Shown here piece after piece: positions 28,638 to 36,492 of a DNA stretch of 64,000 nucleotides. Source of the stretch: Curtobacterium guangdongense (GTDB taxonomy: Bacteria; Actinomycetota; Actinomycetes; Actinomycetales; Microbacteriaceae); NCBI RefSeq assembly GCF_049341845.1, contig NZ_JBMPIT010000006.1, positions 186,001 through 250,000 on the forward strand. The letters run 5' to 3'. The notes under the pieces were generated by a model. It was not told the origin of the DNA. It searched no databases and saw only the letters and a list, made by a program, of their open reading frames with translations. Each line of letters begins with the position of its first letter. The first letter of the stretch is position 1. The translations under genes were made by a program, and so were the position numbers.

Positions 28638-28931
28638 TCAGCTCTGCCAGTCGATGGCGGCCCGCCCCGTGACGAGTCCACGGATCTCGGCCGCGGCCGC
28701 CTGGTGGTCCGGGTGCACCTGGTACTCGTCGAGCCCGGCGAGGTCGTCGAAGGTCGCGACGACGGCGACGTCCTGGTTCTTGCCGGGGTAGGCGACGTTC
28801 TCGACGACCTGCAGCGTGCGGATCGACGGCACGACACCGATCAGCCCGTGCAGGAGCGTCCGGATCCGGTCGATGGAGGACTCCCGGTCGAGGTCCTCCC
28901 GGAGCGTCCACGAGACGACGTGCTGGATCAT
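28638..28931 (-). CDS. Dabb (stress-responsive A/B barrel) family protein
   Basis: The 97-residue protein starts MIQHVVSWTL and has the Dabb pattern of beta-alpha repeats, with FDDLAGLDEYQVHPDHQAAA as the conserved central block. Members form dimeric ferredoxin-like barrels; the biochemical role is usually unknown. Its ATG overlaps the stop of the glutaredoxin-like gene (ATGA), so the two are cotranscribed and probably coupled. A GGGAGGCTCGG half-element (family B) precedes the stop on the genomic plus strand. Confidence 0.82.
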   Translation of the reverse strand: MIQHVVSWTLREDLDRESSIDRIRTLLHGLIGVVPSIRTLQVVENVAYPGKNQDVAVVATFDDLAGLDEYQVHPDHQAAAAEIRGLVTGRAAIDWQS

Positions 28932-29182
28932 GCGGAGGCTCCTGCCTGCTCGAGGGCACGGACGAGTCGGTCCTCGTCGACGCGCCAGTTGCTGTGCACG
29001 CGACCGTCGATGAGCACGACGGGGATGTCCTCCGCGTACTCGAGCCGGAGCGCGTCGTCGTCGAGGATCGACGTCTCGGTGAACGTCGCCCCCGGATGCG
29101 CTGCGACGACCCGCTCGACGACGGGTCGAGCGTCGTCGCAGAGATGGCATCCGGGCTTGGTGAGGAGCGTCACGGCTGGCAT
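28928..29182 (-). CDS. Glutaredoxin-like thioredoxin-fold protein
   Basis: The 84-residue protein reads TLLTKPGCHLCDDARPVVERV, with a CxxC active site at the usual N-terminal place, and DIPVVLIDGRVHSNWRVDEDRL with the cis-Pro. It is of the short actinobacterial glutaredoxin/DUF836 type, possibly working with mycothiol or thioredoxin reductase. ATG 29182 lies six bases after TACGCT (leaderless). Confidence 0.88.
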   Translation of the reverse strand: MPAVTLLTKPGCHLCDDARPVVERVVAAHPGATFTETSILDDDALRLEYAEDIPVVLIDGRVHSNWRVDEDRLVRALEQAGASA

Positions 29183-29239
29183 GGGATCAGCGTAGCGCCG
29201 CTCGGGGCGTCGCCACGGCAGTGTCCCCCGGGAACACGA

Positions 29240-29261
29240 AAGCCCCGGCGAACCGGGGCTT
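29240..29261 (-). terminator. Terminator after the bS22 gene
   Basis: A 9-bp perfect stem AAGCCCCGG / CCGGGGCTT with a CGAA tetraloop lies 20 bases after the bS22 stop, with tail TTCGTGTTCCC on the minus strand. Confidence 0.75.
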
Positions 29262-29280
29262 CTGCGGCAAGTCTCGCGAC

Positions 29281-29379
29281 TTACTTCTTGTTGCGACGCT
29301 GGTGACGCGTCTTGCGAAGGAGCTTGCGGTGCTTTTTCTTCGCCATGCGCTTGCGACGCTTCTTGATGACAGAACCCAT
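29281..29379 (-). CDS. Small ribosomal protein bS22 (AURKAIP1/COX24 domain)
   Basis: The gene encodes only 32 residues: MGSVIKKRRKRMAKKKHRKL, then LRKTRHQRRNKK, almost entirely basic. This is the extra small-subunit protein bS22 seen near the decoding centre in actinobacterial 30S structures. It begins at ATG 29379 and ends TAA, unusual in this GC-rich window. In mycobacteria the gene sits beside a BldC-like helix-turn-helix gene and near proC; the helix-turn-helix gene is adjacent here and proC is about 3 kb away. Confidence 0.93.
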   Translation of the reverse strand: MGSVIKKRRKRMAKKKHRKLLRKTRHQRRNKK

Positions 29380-29498
29380 GTGGACCTCGCTCGGACTGAT
29401 GCTGATGTACGGACACCGGGCCGATGAAGCCGCGGAAAATCAACCTGCCCGATCCTACCGGAGGGCCGCTGTGATGTCGAACGGGCGACGCAGCGCGC

Positions 29499-29693
29499 TC
29501 AGCCGACGTCCGCGATCCCGCCGCGCAGGACCGCTGCGACCGCGGACTCCGGCACCCGGAACGACCGGCCGAACCGGATGGCGGGGAGCTCGCCGGCGTG
29601 CACCATGCGGTAGACGGTCATCTTCGACACGCGCATCATCTCGGCCACCTCAGCGACGGTGAGGAAGCGCACGTCGTCGAAACTGCCGGTCAT
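29499..29693 (-). CDS. Excisionase/BldC-like helix-turn-helix protein
   Basis: The 64-residue protein has a single MerR/excisionase-type winged helix: FLTVAEVAEMMRVSKMTVYR, then MVHAGELPAIRFGRSFRVPE. It closely resembles the mycobacterial Rv0500A type that is paired with bS22; no integrase or phage gene is nearby, so it is a chromosomal regulator rather than a prophage excisionase. Its mRNA has a leader of about 60 bases with a small hairpin and, further up, a GTGACC palindrome. Confidence 0.88.
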   Translation of the reverse strand: MTGSFDDVRFLTVAEVAEMMRVSKMTVYRMVHAGELPAIRFGRSFRVPESAVAAVLRGGIADVG

Positions 29694-29744
29694 GGTCCGC
29701 CTTCGGGTGGGCTCGCGCTCGGTCCCGAGCGCGGGAGTTCATGT

Positions 29745-29761
29745 GTGACCTGAGTGGTCAC
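29745..29761. promoter_or_regulatory. Palindrome GTGACC-N5-GGTCAC upstream of the helix-turn-helix gene
   Basis: Perfect 6-bp arms with a TGAGT spacer lie 52-68 bases before the start codon at 29693, where a promoter or operator is expected. The rest of the 180-bp gap shows only a short CGCTCGG/CCGAGCG stem near 29717. The binding protein is unknown; autoregulation by the small DNA-binding protein is possible. Confidence 0.4.
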
Positions 29762-29873
29762 TGGTAACTGTAGGGGCGCGTGATGCCCCGTGTCCAGCAT
29801 CCACGAGGTCGCTGGACGGGCGGTGCGGAACACCGCACAGCACGCCGTGCACGACCACCCGGAACGGGTGAGG

Positions 29874-30389
29874 TCAGTCGTCCTCGCCGCGCTTCGTGAA
29901 CCGGCGGCGCGAGCTCTCGACGACCCGCTCCCAGCCCTGCTGCGCGCCCGAGAACGCCGCGGTGGCGCGGTACGACGCCTCGGCCATGACGCGCCCGAGC
30001 TCGGTGCCGACCTCGACCGTGGCCTTGCCGGCCGCGCCGTTCCGACGGACCGAGACGGGCTGCCCGTCGAGGGTCCACGCCGTGGTCGCCGGGGTGCCGT
30101 CGGCGTCGACCGCACCGGTGAACGGCACGACCCACTCCTCGATGTGCAGGAGCGGTTCCGGGTCGAGCCGGTAGTAGCGGTGCTGCCCTTCCTCACGGCT
30201 CGTGACGAGCCCGATGTCGCGGAGGACGCGGAGGTGCTTCGAGACGGTGGGCTGGCTGACCCCGAGCTTCTCGACGAGCTGGCCGACGCTGAGCTCCCCG
30301 CCGGTCGCGTCGGCGCCGTAGGCCGCGAGGAGCGCCCCGAGGAGTTCCCGCCGCGTCGGGTCCGCGACCACGCTGAAGATGTCGGCCAT
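29874..30389 (-). CDS. ArsR family transcriptional regulator
   Basis: The 171-residue protein has the ArsR winged helix in its first 70 residues (FSVVADPTRRELLGALLAAY, GVSQPTVSKHLRVLRDIGLV) and a longer C-terminal half with no ELCVCD-type metal-binding motif, so a metal effector is not indicated. ATG 30389 is six bases after TAGCCT (leaderless). It is divergent from trkH; regulation of potassium uptake is possible from the shared 71-bp region but not shown. Confidence 0.88.
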   Translation of the reverse strand: MADIFSVVADPTRRELLGALLAAYGADATGGELSVGQLVEKLGVSQPTVSKHLRVLRDIGLVTSREEGQHRYYRLDPEPLLHIEEWVVPFTGAVDADGTPATTAWTLDGQPVSVRRNGAAGKATVEVGTELGRVMAEASYRATAAFSGAQQGWERVVESSRRRFTKRGEDD

Positions 30390-30460
30390 GGGGAAAGGCT
30401 AACCGGCCCGGCGCGGATGTACCATGCGATGCGTCCCGCCCATGTCCCCGGAGGCATACG

Positions 30461-31894
30461 ATGCTCGACCGCACGGAGCCGCCGTCCGTCTCAGCGAGCC
30501 CTGCCCGGCGACGGGCCTCCCGGATCGGGACCGTGCTCCGTTCGTCGCCGTCGCGCCTCGCGATCATGGTGTTCGTCGCACTCATCTTCGTGTTCACGTT
30601 CCTGTTCATGACGCCGATCGCCGCCGCCGATCGCCAGTCGACGCACTTTGCGGACGCGCTCTTCACCGCGGCGTCCGTCGTCTGCGTCACCGGGCTGTCC
30701 ACCGTCGACATGGCCACGCACTGGTCGGTGTTCGGCAAGACGCTCGTGGTGATCGGGACGCAGATCGGTGCGGTCGGGGTGCTCACGTTCGCGTCGATCC
30801 TCGGGCTCTTCGTGACCAGGAAGCTCGGGCTCCGCGCGAAGCTCATGGCGGCCGGCGACTCGAACCCCCTGCGCACGCACCACGGCGCCGTCCCGGAAGG
30901 GCAGGCCGTACGGCTCGGTGAGGTCGGCACGCTGCTCGCGACGGTCGCGGTGAGCACCCTGTCGATCGAGATCGTCCTCGGGCTCCTGCTCCTGCCGTCG
31001 GTGCTCATCGCCGGCATCCCCTTCTGGACGGCCGTCGGCGACTCCTTCTACTACGCGGCCATGGCGTTCACGAACACCGGGTTCGCGCCGAACGCCAGCG
31101 GCCTCGACCCGTTCGCACACGACTACTGGTTCCTCTCGCTGCTGATGGTCGGCGTCGTCGCCGGCTCGATCGGCTTCCCGGTGATCCGCGCACTCACGAA
31201 ACAGCTCCGCACGCCCCGGAAGTGGCCGATCCACGTCAAGCTCACCCTGGCCACCAGCGCCGTGCTGCTCGTCGGCGGCGCGATCGTCTACATCGCCCTC
31301 GAGGCCTCGAACCCGACCACGTTCGGCGAGGAGGGCGCCGGCCGCACCGCGTTCCAGGCGCTCTTCCTGTCGACGATGACCCGTTCCGGCGGCTTCTCGC
31401 TCGTCGACTTCGACCAGCTCAACGGCTCGAGCCTGCTCGTCACGGACATGCTCATGTTCATCGGCGGCGGCTCGGCGTCGACCGCGGGCGGGATCAAGGT
31501 CACGACGCTCGCGGTCCTGTTCCTCGCGGCGGTCGCCGAGGCGCGCGGCCGACAGAGCATGGAGGCGTTCGGCCGACGGATCCCGAGCGACGTGCTCCGC
31601 GTCGCCGTGGCCGTCGTGCTGTGGGGCGCCACGATCGTCGCCGTCGCCACGGTCGTGCTGCTGCAGATCACGCACGAGTCCCTGGACCGGGTGCTCTTCG
31701 AGGTGATCTCGGCCTTCGCCACGTGCGGCCTGTCCTCCGGGGTCTCCGCCGACCTGCCCGAGTCCGGCAAGTACGTCCTTGCGGCCACGATGTTCCTCGG
31801 TCGTGTCGGTACAGTGACCATCGCCGCAGCACTGGCCGCCAGCCAGAGCCGGCAACTGTTCCGCCGTCCCGAGGAGAGGCCGATCGTTGGCTGA
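30461..31894 (+). CDS. TrkH/KtrB-type potassium channel subunit
   Basis: The 477-residue membrane protein contains four pore repeats with selectivity-filter segments: VVCVTGLSTVD, MAFTNTGFAPN, LSTMTRSGGFS and ISAFATCGLSSG. It forms the K+ (or Na+-coupled K+) uptake pore, gated by the cytoplasmic RCK protein encoded next. ATG 30461 has CCGGAGG six bases upstream. Its 3' end overlaps the next gene by eight bases. Confidence 0.93.
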   Translation: MLDRTEPPSVSASPARRRASRIGTVLRSSPSRLAIMVFVALIFVFTFLFMTPIAAADRQSTHFADALFTAASVVCVTGLSTVDMATHWSVFGKTLVVIGTQIGAVGVLTFASILGLFVTRKLGLRAKLMAAGDSNPLRTHHGAVPEGQAVRLGEVGTLLATVAVSTLSIEIVLGLLLLPSVLIAGIPFWTAVGDSFYYAAMAFTNTGFAPNASGLDPFAHDYWFLSLLMVGVVAGSIGFPVIRALTKQLRTPRKWPIHVKLTLATSAVLLVGGAIVYIALEASNPTTFGEEGAGRTAFQALFLSTMTRSGGFSLVDFDQLNGSSLLVTDMLMFIGGGSASTAGGIKVTTLAVLFLAAVAEARGRQSMEAFGRRIPSDVLRVAVAVVLWGATIVAVATVVLLQITHESLDRVLFEVISAFATCGLSSGVSADLPESGKYVLAATMFLGRVGTVTIAAALAASQSRQLFRRPEERPIVG

Positions 31895-32582
31895 CCGAAC
31901 CCATCAGCAGCACCCGTTCGGTGCCGTCAGCCACGACGCCCCGGTGCTCGTCATCGGCCTCGGCCGGTTCGGCGCCGCCACGGCAGGGCAGCTCGAACGG
32001 CAGGACCGCGAGGTCCTCGTCGTGGACACGGACGCCGGGCTCGTCCAGAAGTGGTCAGACCGGGTCACGCACGCGGTCCAGGCCGACGCGACCGACATCG
32101 ACGCGCTCCGGCAGATCGGCGCGCAGGACTTCCCGATCGCGGTGGTCGGGACCGGCAGCGACCTGGAGTCGAGCGTCCTCATCACGGCGAACCTCGTGGA
32201 CCTCGGCATCCCCCAGATCTGGGCGAAGGCGATCAGCCGCTCGCACGGCACGATCCTGTCCCGCATCGGCGCGAACCACGTCGTCTACCCGGAACGCGAG
32301 GCCGGCGAGCGCACGGCGCACCTCGTCTCCGGTCGGATGCTCGACTTCATCGAGTTCGACGACGACTTCGCGGTGGTCAAGATGTTCCCGCCGCGCGCGG
32401 TCCGTGGGAAGGACCTCGGCACCACCGCGATCCGGACGCGCTTCGGACTGACGGTGCTCGGCATCAAGCCGCCGGGTGAGGCCTTCGTGCCGGCGACGCC
32501 GGACAGCGTCATCGGCGAGCACGACGTGATCATCGTGTCCGGGTCCACGACCGCGCTGGAGCGGTTCGCGGCCCTGGAGTAG
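31887..32582 (+). CDS. TrkA/KtrA-type RCK regulatory subunit
   Basis: The 231-residue protein has a Rossmann RCK_N domain (VLVIGLGRFGAATAGQL, then VVDTDAG) and a C-terminal RCK_C domain (about 150-231). It binds nucleotides and gates the TrkH pore. The start is TTG 31887, supported by GAGGAGAGG six bases upstream and by the 8-bp overlap with trkH, typical of coupled expression. A 50-bp palindrome follows the stop. Confidence 0.92.
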   Translation: MADRTHQQHPFGAVSHDAPVLVIGLGRFGAATAGQLERQDREVLVVDTDAGLVQKWSDRVTHAVQADATDIDALRQIGAQDFPIAVVGTGSDLESSVLITANLVDLGIPQIWAKAISRSHGTILSRIGANHVVYPEREAGERTAHLVSGRMLDFIEFDDDFAVVKMFPPRAVRGKDLGTTAIRTRFGLTVLGIKPPGEAFVPATPDSVIGEHDVIIVSGSTTALERFAALE

Positions 32583-32587
32583 GGCGG

Positions 32588-32637
32588 AGACGGACGGGAG
32601 GCTCGTGGCGGCGCCGCCACGAGCCTCCCATCCGTCT
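32588..32637. repeat. Hairpin repeat family B, copy 1 (25-bp arms)
   Basis: A near-perfect 50-bp palindrome (24 of 25 pairs, no loop bases) with core GGGAGGCTCGTGGCGGC lies between the convergent trkA and proC stops. It can terminate both. Related palindromes occur at 42605-42650 and 45808-45851. Confidence 0.85.
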
Positions 32638-32648
32638 GCTGGTTGCGT

Positions 32649-33479
32649 CTAGAGCGTCGACAGCTCCTCGGCGCGCGCGATCGCCGCGTCCGCGGCGCGG
32701 CGGAGCGTGTCCGCCAGGTCCGCCTCCTGCAGTACCGCGACGGCGCGTTCGGTGGTTCCCTTCGGACTCGTCACCGCGCGGCGGAGCTCCGATGGTTCCT
32801 TGCCGGACCGTTCGAGCAGCTCGACCGCGCCGCGGACCGTCCCCTGCACCATCGTCTCCGCCTGCTCGGGCGTGAAGCCGAGCGACTCGGCGGCGCGCTG
32901 CCACTCCTCGACGAACAGGAACACGTACGCGGGACCGGAGCCGGACACCGCCGACAGGGCGTCGAGCTCGTCCTCGGGTACCTCGATGACCGAGCCGGAC
33001 ACGTCGAAGAGGCTCGAGGCGAGCGCGACGGCTTCCGCGTCGGCCGCCGCACCGCCGCTGATCCCGGTGACGCCGTGACCGACGGCGATGGGGGTGTTCG
33101 GGAGGGCACGGACGACCCGCACGGTGTCGGGGACCCGCGCCTCCATCGCGGCGGTGGTGACGCCGACGGCGACGCTCACGACCACGGCACCCGGTTCGAG
33201 GTCGCCGGCGATCTCGTCGAGGACGTCGCCGATGGCGAACGGCTTCACGCCGAGCACGACGAGTGCCGCACCGCGGACGGCCGCGCGGTTCGCGTCGGCG
33301 TCGGTGTCGCTCGCGTGGGCGTCGAGTCCGCGCTCCCGGTGTGCGGCGGCGGACGACTCGGACTTCGTCGTCACGACCACGGTGTCCGGGGACAGTCCGG
33401 CGGCGAGGAGCCCGTCGAGGACCGCGCCGGACATGGATCCGACGCCGACGAGGGCGGTGCGAGGGAGTTCGATCGTCAT
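32649..33479 (-). CDS. proC: Pyrroline-5-carboxylate reductase
   Basis: The 276-residue enzyme makes proline from P5C with NAD(P)H. Visible are the N-terminal nucleotide site ALVGVGSMSGAVLDGL, VLGVKPF, the RALPNTPIAVGHG block and the signature ALSAVSGSGPAYVFLF with SPKGTTERAV. TAGGGT ends six bases before ATG 33479 (leaderless). It is divergent from the cation transporter gene. Confidence 0.95.
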   Translation of the reverse strand: MTIELPRTALVGVGSMSGAVLDGLLAAGLSPDTVVVTTKSESSAAAHRERGLDAHASDTDADANRAAVRGAALVVLGVKPFAIGDVLDEIAGDLEPGAVVVSVAVGVTTAAMEARVPDTVRVVRALPNTPIAVGHGVTGISGGAAADAEAVALASSLFDVSGSVIEVPEDELDALSAVSGSGPAYVFLFVEEWQRAAESLGFTPEQAETMVQGTVRGAVELLERSGKEPSELRRAVTSPKGTTERAVAVLQEADLADTLRRAADAAIARAEELSTL

Positions 33480-33544
33480 GCCCAGACCCTACCGATCGAC
33501 CGGCTGCGTAGGATCGTGCAGCAGATCAGGAGACAGGGGTCACA

Positions 33545-34501
33545 GTGAGCGCTTCCGGAGGCAACCGGGCCATCTTCGCCGCACTCGGCGCGAACGTCGG
33601 CATCGCGATCGTGAAGTTCATCGCCGCGGCGATCAGCGGATCGGCATCGATGCTCGCGGAGGGCGTGCACTCCCTCGCCGACTCGGCGAACCAGCTCCTG
33701 CTGCTCCTCGGCGGACGACGCGCCCGGCGTGCTGCGGACGAGGAACACCCGTTCGGGTACGGACGCGAGCGCTACGTGTACGCGTTCGTCGTGTCGATCG
33801 TGCTGTTCTCCGTCGGTGGCGTGTTCTCCCTGTACGAGGGCATCGAGAAGCTGCGGCACCCGCACCCGCTGGAGAACTGGTGGCTGCCGCTCCTGGTGCT
33901 CGTCATCGCGATCGGACTGGAGGGCTTCTCGCTCCGGACCGCGCTCAAGGAGGCGAAGCCGCACAAGGGCGCGCTGTCCTGGGTCCAGTACGTCCGCCGG
34001 GCCAAGGCCCCCGAGCTGCCCGTCGTCATGCTGGAGGACACCGCGGCGCTCTGCGGCCTCGTGTTCGCGTTCTTCGGCGTCGGGCTGACGGTGCTCACCG
34101 GCAACGGGGTGTTCGACGCGATCGGCACCATCCTCATCGCGGTGCTGCTCATCGCGGTGGCGCTCGTGCTCGGCGTCGAGACGAAGAGCCTGCTCGTCGG
34201 CGAGGGCGCGACCGCCGCCGACGTCCAGCGCATCAAGGCCGCGGTGCTCGACGGCCCCGAGGTCGAGTCGATCATCCACATCAAGACCCTGTACCTCGGC
34301 CCGGACGAGTTGATGGTCGGCGTGAAGGTCGCCGTCGACGGGGACCGCCGACTCGGTGACGTCGCGGCCGGCATCGACACGGTCGAACAGCGGGTCCGCG
34401 CGGCCGTGCCGATCGCACGGGTCATCTACGTCGAGCCGGACGTGCTCCGCACCGGTCCGCGTCCGCCGACCGAGGCGATCGTCATCAGGGCCGCCGACTG
34501 A
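33545..34501 (+). CDS. Cation diffusion facilitator family transporter
   Basis: The 318-residue protein has an N-terminal membrane domain with the CDF signature GSASMLAEGVHSLADSANQ and a second metal-site helix MLEDTAALCGLVFAFFG, then a cytoplasmic domain (about 225-318). It should export Zn2+, Mn2+ or another divalent cation in exchange for protons. GTG 33545 has GGAG 13 bases upstream behind a leader of about 40 bases, unlike its leaderless neighbours. Confidence 0.92.
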   Translation: MSASGGNRAIFAALGANVGIAIVKFIAAAISGSASMLAEGVHSLADSANQLLLLLGGRRARRAADEEHPFGYGRERYVYAFVVSIVLFSVGGVFSLYEGIEKLRHPHPLENWWLPLLVLVIAIGLEGFSLRTALKEAKPHKGALSWVQYVRRAKAPELPVVMLEDTAALCGLVFAFFGVGLTVLTGNGVFDAIGTILIAVLLIAVALVLGVETKSLLVGEGATAADVQRIKAAVLDGPEVESIIHIKTLYLGPDELMVGVKVAVDGDRRLGDVAAGIDTVEQRVRAAVPIARVIYVEPDVLRTGPRPPTEAIVIRAAD

Positions 34502-34549
34502 GGTTCCCCTTCGTGGCGGAGCCGTCGGACGGTCCGCCACGATGGAGGC

Positions 34550-34927
34550 ATGTCGGTGCTCTTCAACGTCCTGCTCGTCCTGCACTTCATCGGCCTCGCG
34601 GCCGTGATCGGCGCGTTCTTGGTGCAGATGCGCCGCAAGGGCGGCTTCCAGACGTTCTGGGTGATCACCGGTCTCGTGACGCAGCTCGTGACCGGCCTCG
34701 GGATGATGGGGATCATCGACGCGACGAGTGACGGCGGGGCGAACCACGCCAAGCTCGGCGTCAAGCTCGTCATCGCCGCCGTGGCGCTCGTGCTGGCGTT
34801 CGTCGCCCGTGCCCGCCAGAAGCGGGCGGACGCCGGCACCGCGAAGGCGAAGGCGGCGCTGCCGTTCTTCCACTCGGCCGGTGCGCTCGCGATCGTCAAC
34901 GTGCTCGTCGCGGTGCTCTGGAAGTAG
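34550..34927 (+). CDS. Hypothetical membrane protein, 125 residues
   Basis: The protein has four hydrophobic helices, beginning LFNVLLVLHFIGLAAVIGAFLVQM and ending HSAGALAIVNVLVAVLWK, with a basic Ala/Lys-rich loop near residue 90. It resembles small integral membrane proteins of actinobacteria without assigned function. CACGAT ends six bases before ATG 34550, a possible leaderless start. It converges on tadA with a 4-bp gap, so a dedicated terminator is lacking. Confidence 0.7.
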   Translation: MSVLFNVLLVLHFIGLAAVIGAFLVQMRRKGGFQTFWVITGLVTQLVTGLGMMGIIDATSDGGANHAKLGVKLVIAAVALVLAFVARARQKRADAGTAKAKAALPFFHSAGALAIVNVLVAVLWK

Positions 34928-34931
34928 CAGG

Positions 34932-35399
34932 TCAGCGGCGCTGCTGGAAGAAGTCGTCGAGCAGCGACGCGCACTCCTCCTCGAGCACACCGGCGACGAC
35001 CTCGGACCGGTGCGGCAGACGACGGTCCCTGGCGATGTCGTAGACGCTGCCGGACGCTCCCGCCTTCGGGTCCCACGCGCCGAAGACGATCCGCGGCACC
35101 CGCGCGGCGAGGATCGCGCCAGCACACATCGGACACGGCTCGAGCGTCACGACGAGGGTGTGCCGTTCCAGGTGCCAGTCCCCCGTCGCCCGTGCGGCCG
35201 CCCGGAGCGCGAGCACCTCGGCGTGCGCCGTCGGGTCCTGCGTTGCCTCGCGCTCGTTGCGCCCGGTGGCGACCACCGCGCCGAGTTCGTCAAGGACGAC
35301 GGCGCCGACGGGGACGTCCTCCGTCGCCAGACACGCCCTGGCCTCCTCGAGCGCGCGTTCCATCGCGGCGAGGTACGGGCGGGCTGCCGGCTCTTCCAC
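34932..35399 (-). CDS. tadA: tRNA adenosine(34) deaminase
   Basis: The 155-residue zinc deaminase converts A34 to inosine in tRNA-Arg(ACG). Motifs are TAHAEVLALR (catalytic HAE) and TLEPCPMCAGAIL (zinc PCxxC). GTG 35399 is supported by AGGAGGT three bases upstream; the ORF extends beyond, but only this start has a ribosome binding site. It is divergent from upp. Confidence 0.92.
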   Translation of the reverse strand: MEEPAARPYLAAMERALEEARACLATEDVPVGAVVLDELGAVVATGRNEREATQDPTAHAEVLALRAAARATGDWHLERHTLVVTLEPCPMCAGAILAARVPRIVFGAWDPKAGASGSVYDIARDRRLPHRSEVVAGVLEEECASLLDDFFQQRR

Positions 35400-35439
35400 G
35401 GGACCTCCTGGCGGTTGGCGGCACGGTAGGCTCGACCCT

Positions 35440-36075
35440 ATGCGAGTCCACGTCGCCGACCACCCGCTCATCACCCACAAGCTCTCGGTGCTCCGCGACC
35501 GGACCACACCCTCCCCGACGTTCCGGGCACTCACCGAGGAGCTCGTCACGCTCCTCGCGTACGAAGCCACGCGCAACGTCCGGGTCACGGCGACCCCGAT
35601 CTCGACGCCGGTGGCACAGACGATGGGCGTCTCCATCGCCAAGCCCCGCCCGCTGGTCGTCCCGATCCTGCGTGCCGGGCTCGGCATGCTCGAGGGCATG
35701 GTCAAGCTCGTCCCCACGGCAGAGGTCGGCTTCCTCGGCATGGCGCGCAACGAGGAGACCCTCGAGCCGCAGACCTACGCCGAGCGCCTGCCGGACGACC
35801 TCACCGGTCGGCAGTGCTTCGTGCTCGACCCGATGCTCGCGACCGGTGGCACCCTCGCCGCGGCGATCGACTTCCTCTTCGCCCGCGGCGCCGAATCCGT
35901 CACGTGCGTGTGCATCCTCGGTGCTCCGGAAGGCCTCAAGGCCGTCGAGGACGCCGTCGCCGACCGTGACGTCACCATCGTGCTGGGTGCGCTCGACGAG
36001 CGGCTCGACGAGAACGGCTACATCATCCCGGGACTCGGCGACGCCGGCGACCGTCTCTACGGCCTGGCCGAGTAG
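35440..36075 (+). CDS. upp: Uracil phosphoribosyltransferase
   Basis: The 211-residue enzyme salvages uracil to UMP with PRPP. It has PILRAGLGMLEGM, the PRPP loop VLDPMLATGGTLAAAIDFL and the C-terminal uracil-binding YIIPGLGDAGDRLYG. TAGGCT ends seven bases before ATG 35440 (leaderless). Confidence 0.95.
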   Translation: MRVHVADHPLITHKLSVLRDRTTPSPTFRALTEELVTLLAYEATRNVRVTATPISTPVAQTMGVSIAKPRPLVVPILRAGLGMLEGMVKLVPTAEVGFLGMARNEETLEPQTYAERLPDDLTGRQCFVLDPMLATGGTLAAAIDFLFARGAESVTCVCILGAPEGLKAVEDAVADRDVTIVLGALDERLDENGYIIPGLGDAGDRLYGLAE

Positions 36076-36107
36076 CGCCGGGCGCGGCGGACCGTCCGGT
36101 CGGACGG

Positions 36108-36137
36108 TTGACAGCGGGTTGGTATACCGCCGATACT
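36108..36137 (+). promoter_or_regulatory. Strong sigma70-type promoter with GGTATACC operator in the spacer
   Basis: TTGACA (36108-36113) and GATACT (36132-36137) are separated by 18 bp, the best consensus promoter in this region. The spacer holds the perfect 8-bp palindrome GGTATACC (36121-36128). The start site would be about seven bases downstream, at ATG 36145. Confidence 0.65.
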
Positions 36138-36144
36138 CATGGAC

Positions 36145-36264
36145 ATGACTGCAACCGTGTCCACCCGCGTCTTCCCCAAGGCGTGCTCCTCCGCAGGGGC
36201 AGTGGGGACCGCCGGCACGATGATGCCGGCGATGGCCGTCATGCGTTGTCGAATGTGTGCCTGA
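36145..36264 (+). CDS. Possible leaderless 39-residue peptide
   Basis: ATG 36145 lies seven bases after the GATACT box, the spacing seen for leaderless genes across this window. The frame encodes MTATVSTRVFPKACSSAGAV, then a Met-rich stretch ending VMRCRMCA before TGA. The two cysteines next to the stop recall regulatory leader peptides, but no cysteine gene lies downstream. An ATG six bases earlier is in the same frame. The remaining gap to 36492 holds only a short ATCGACG/CGTCGAT stem. Confidence 0.35.
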   Translation: MTATVSTRVFPKACSSAGAVGTAGTMMPAMAVMRCRMCA

Positions 36265-36492
36265 TCGGTACCCGTTCCAGCCGGATCCCCCGCGACACCA
36301 CCCCGGTCGCGAGCGAGTGATCCCCGGGTGACGACCACCGACGACGCGCATGCTCGTCGCGAGGTCGTTCACCAGCACCCCCGGGTCCGCCCCGGTCCGC
36401 AGCAGGACCGCAGGGCGCATCGACGCTCCGTCGATCGGCACAGCCGTACCCGGGCCGACGCATTCGACACCTTCATCGCCCGGAGAACCACC

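Noticed and set aside
29499..29693. Excisionase-like gene as a sign of a prophage or integrative element
   Set aside because: No integrase, attachment site or phage gene is nearby, and the gene is paired with bS22 as in other actinobacteria.
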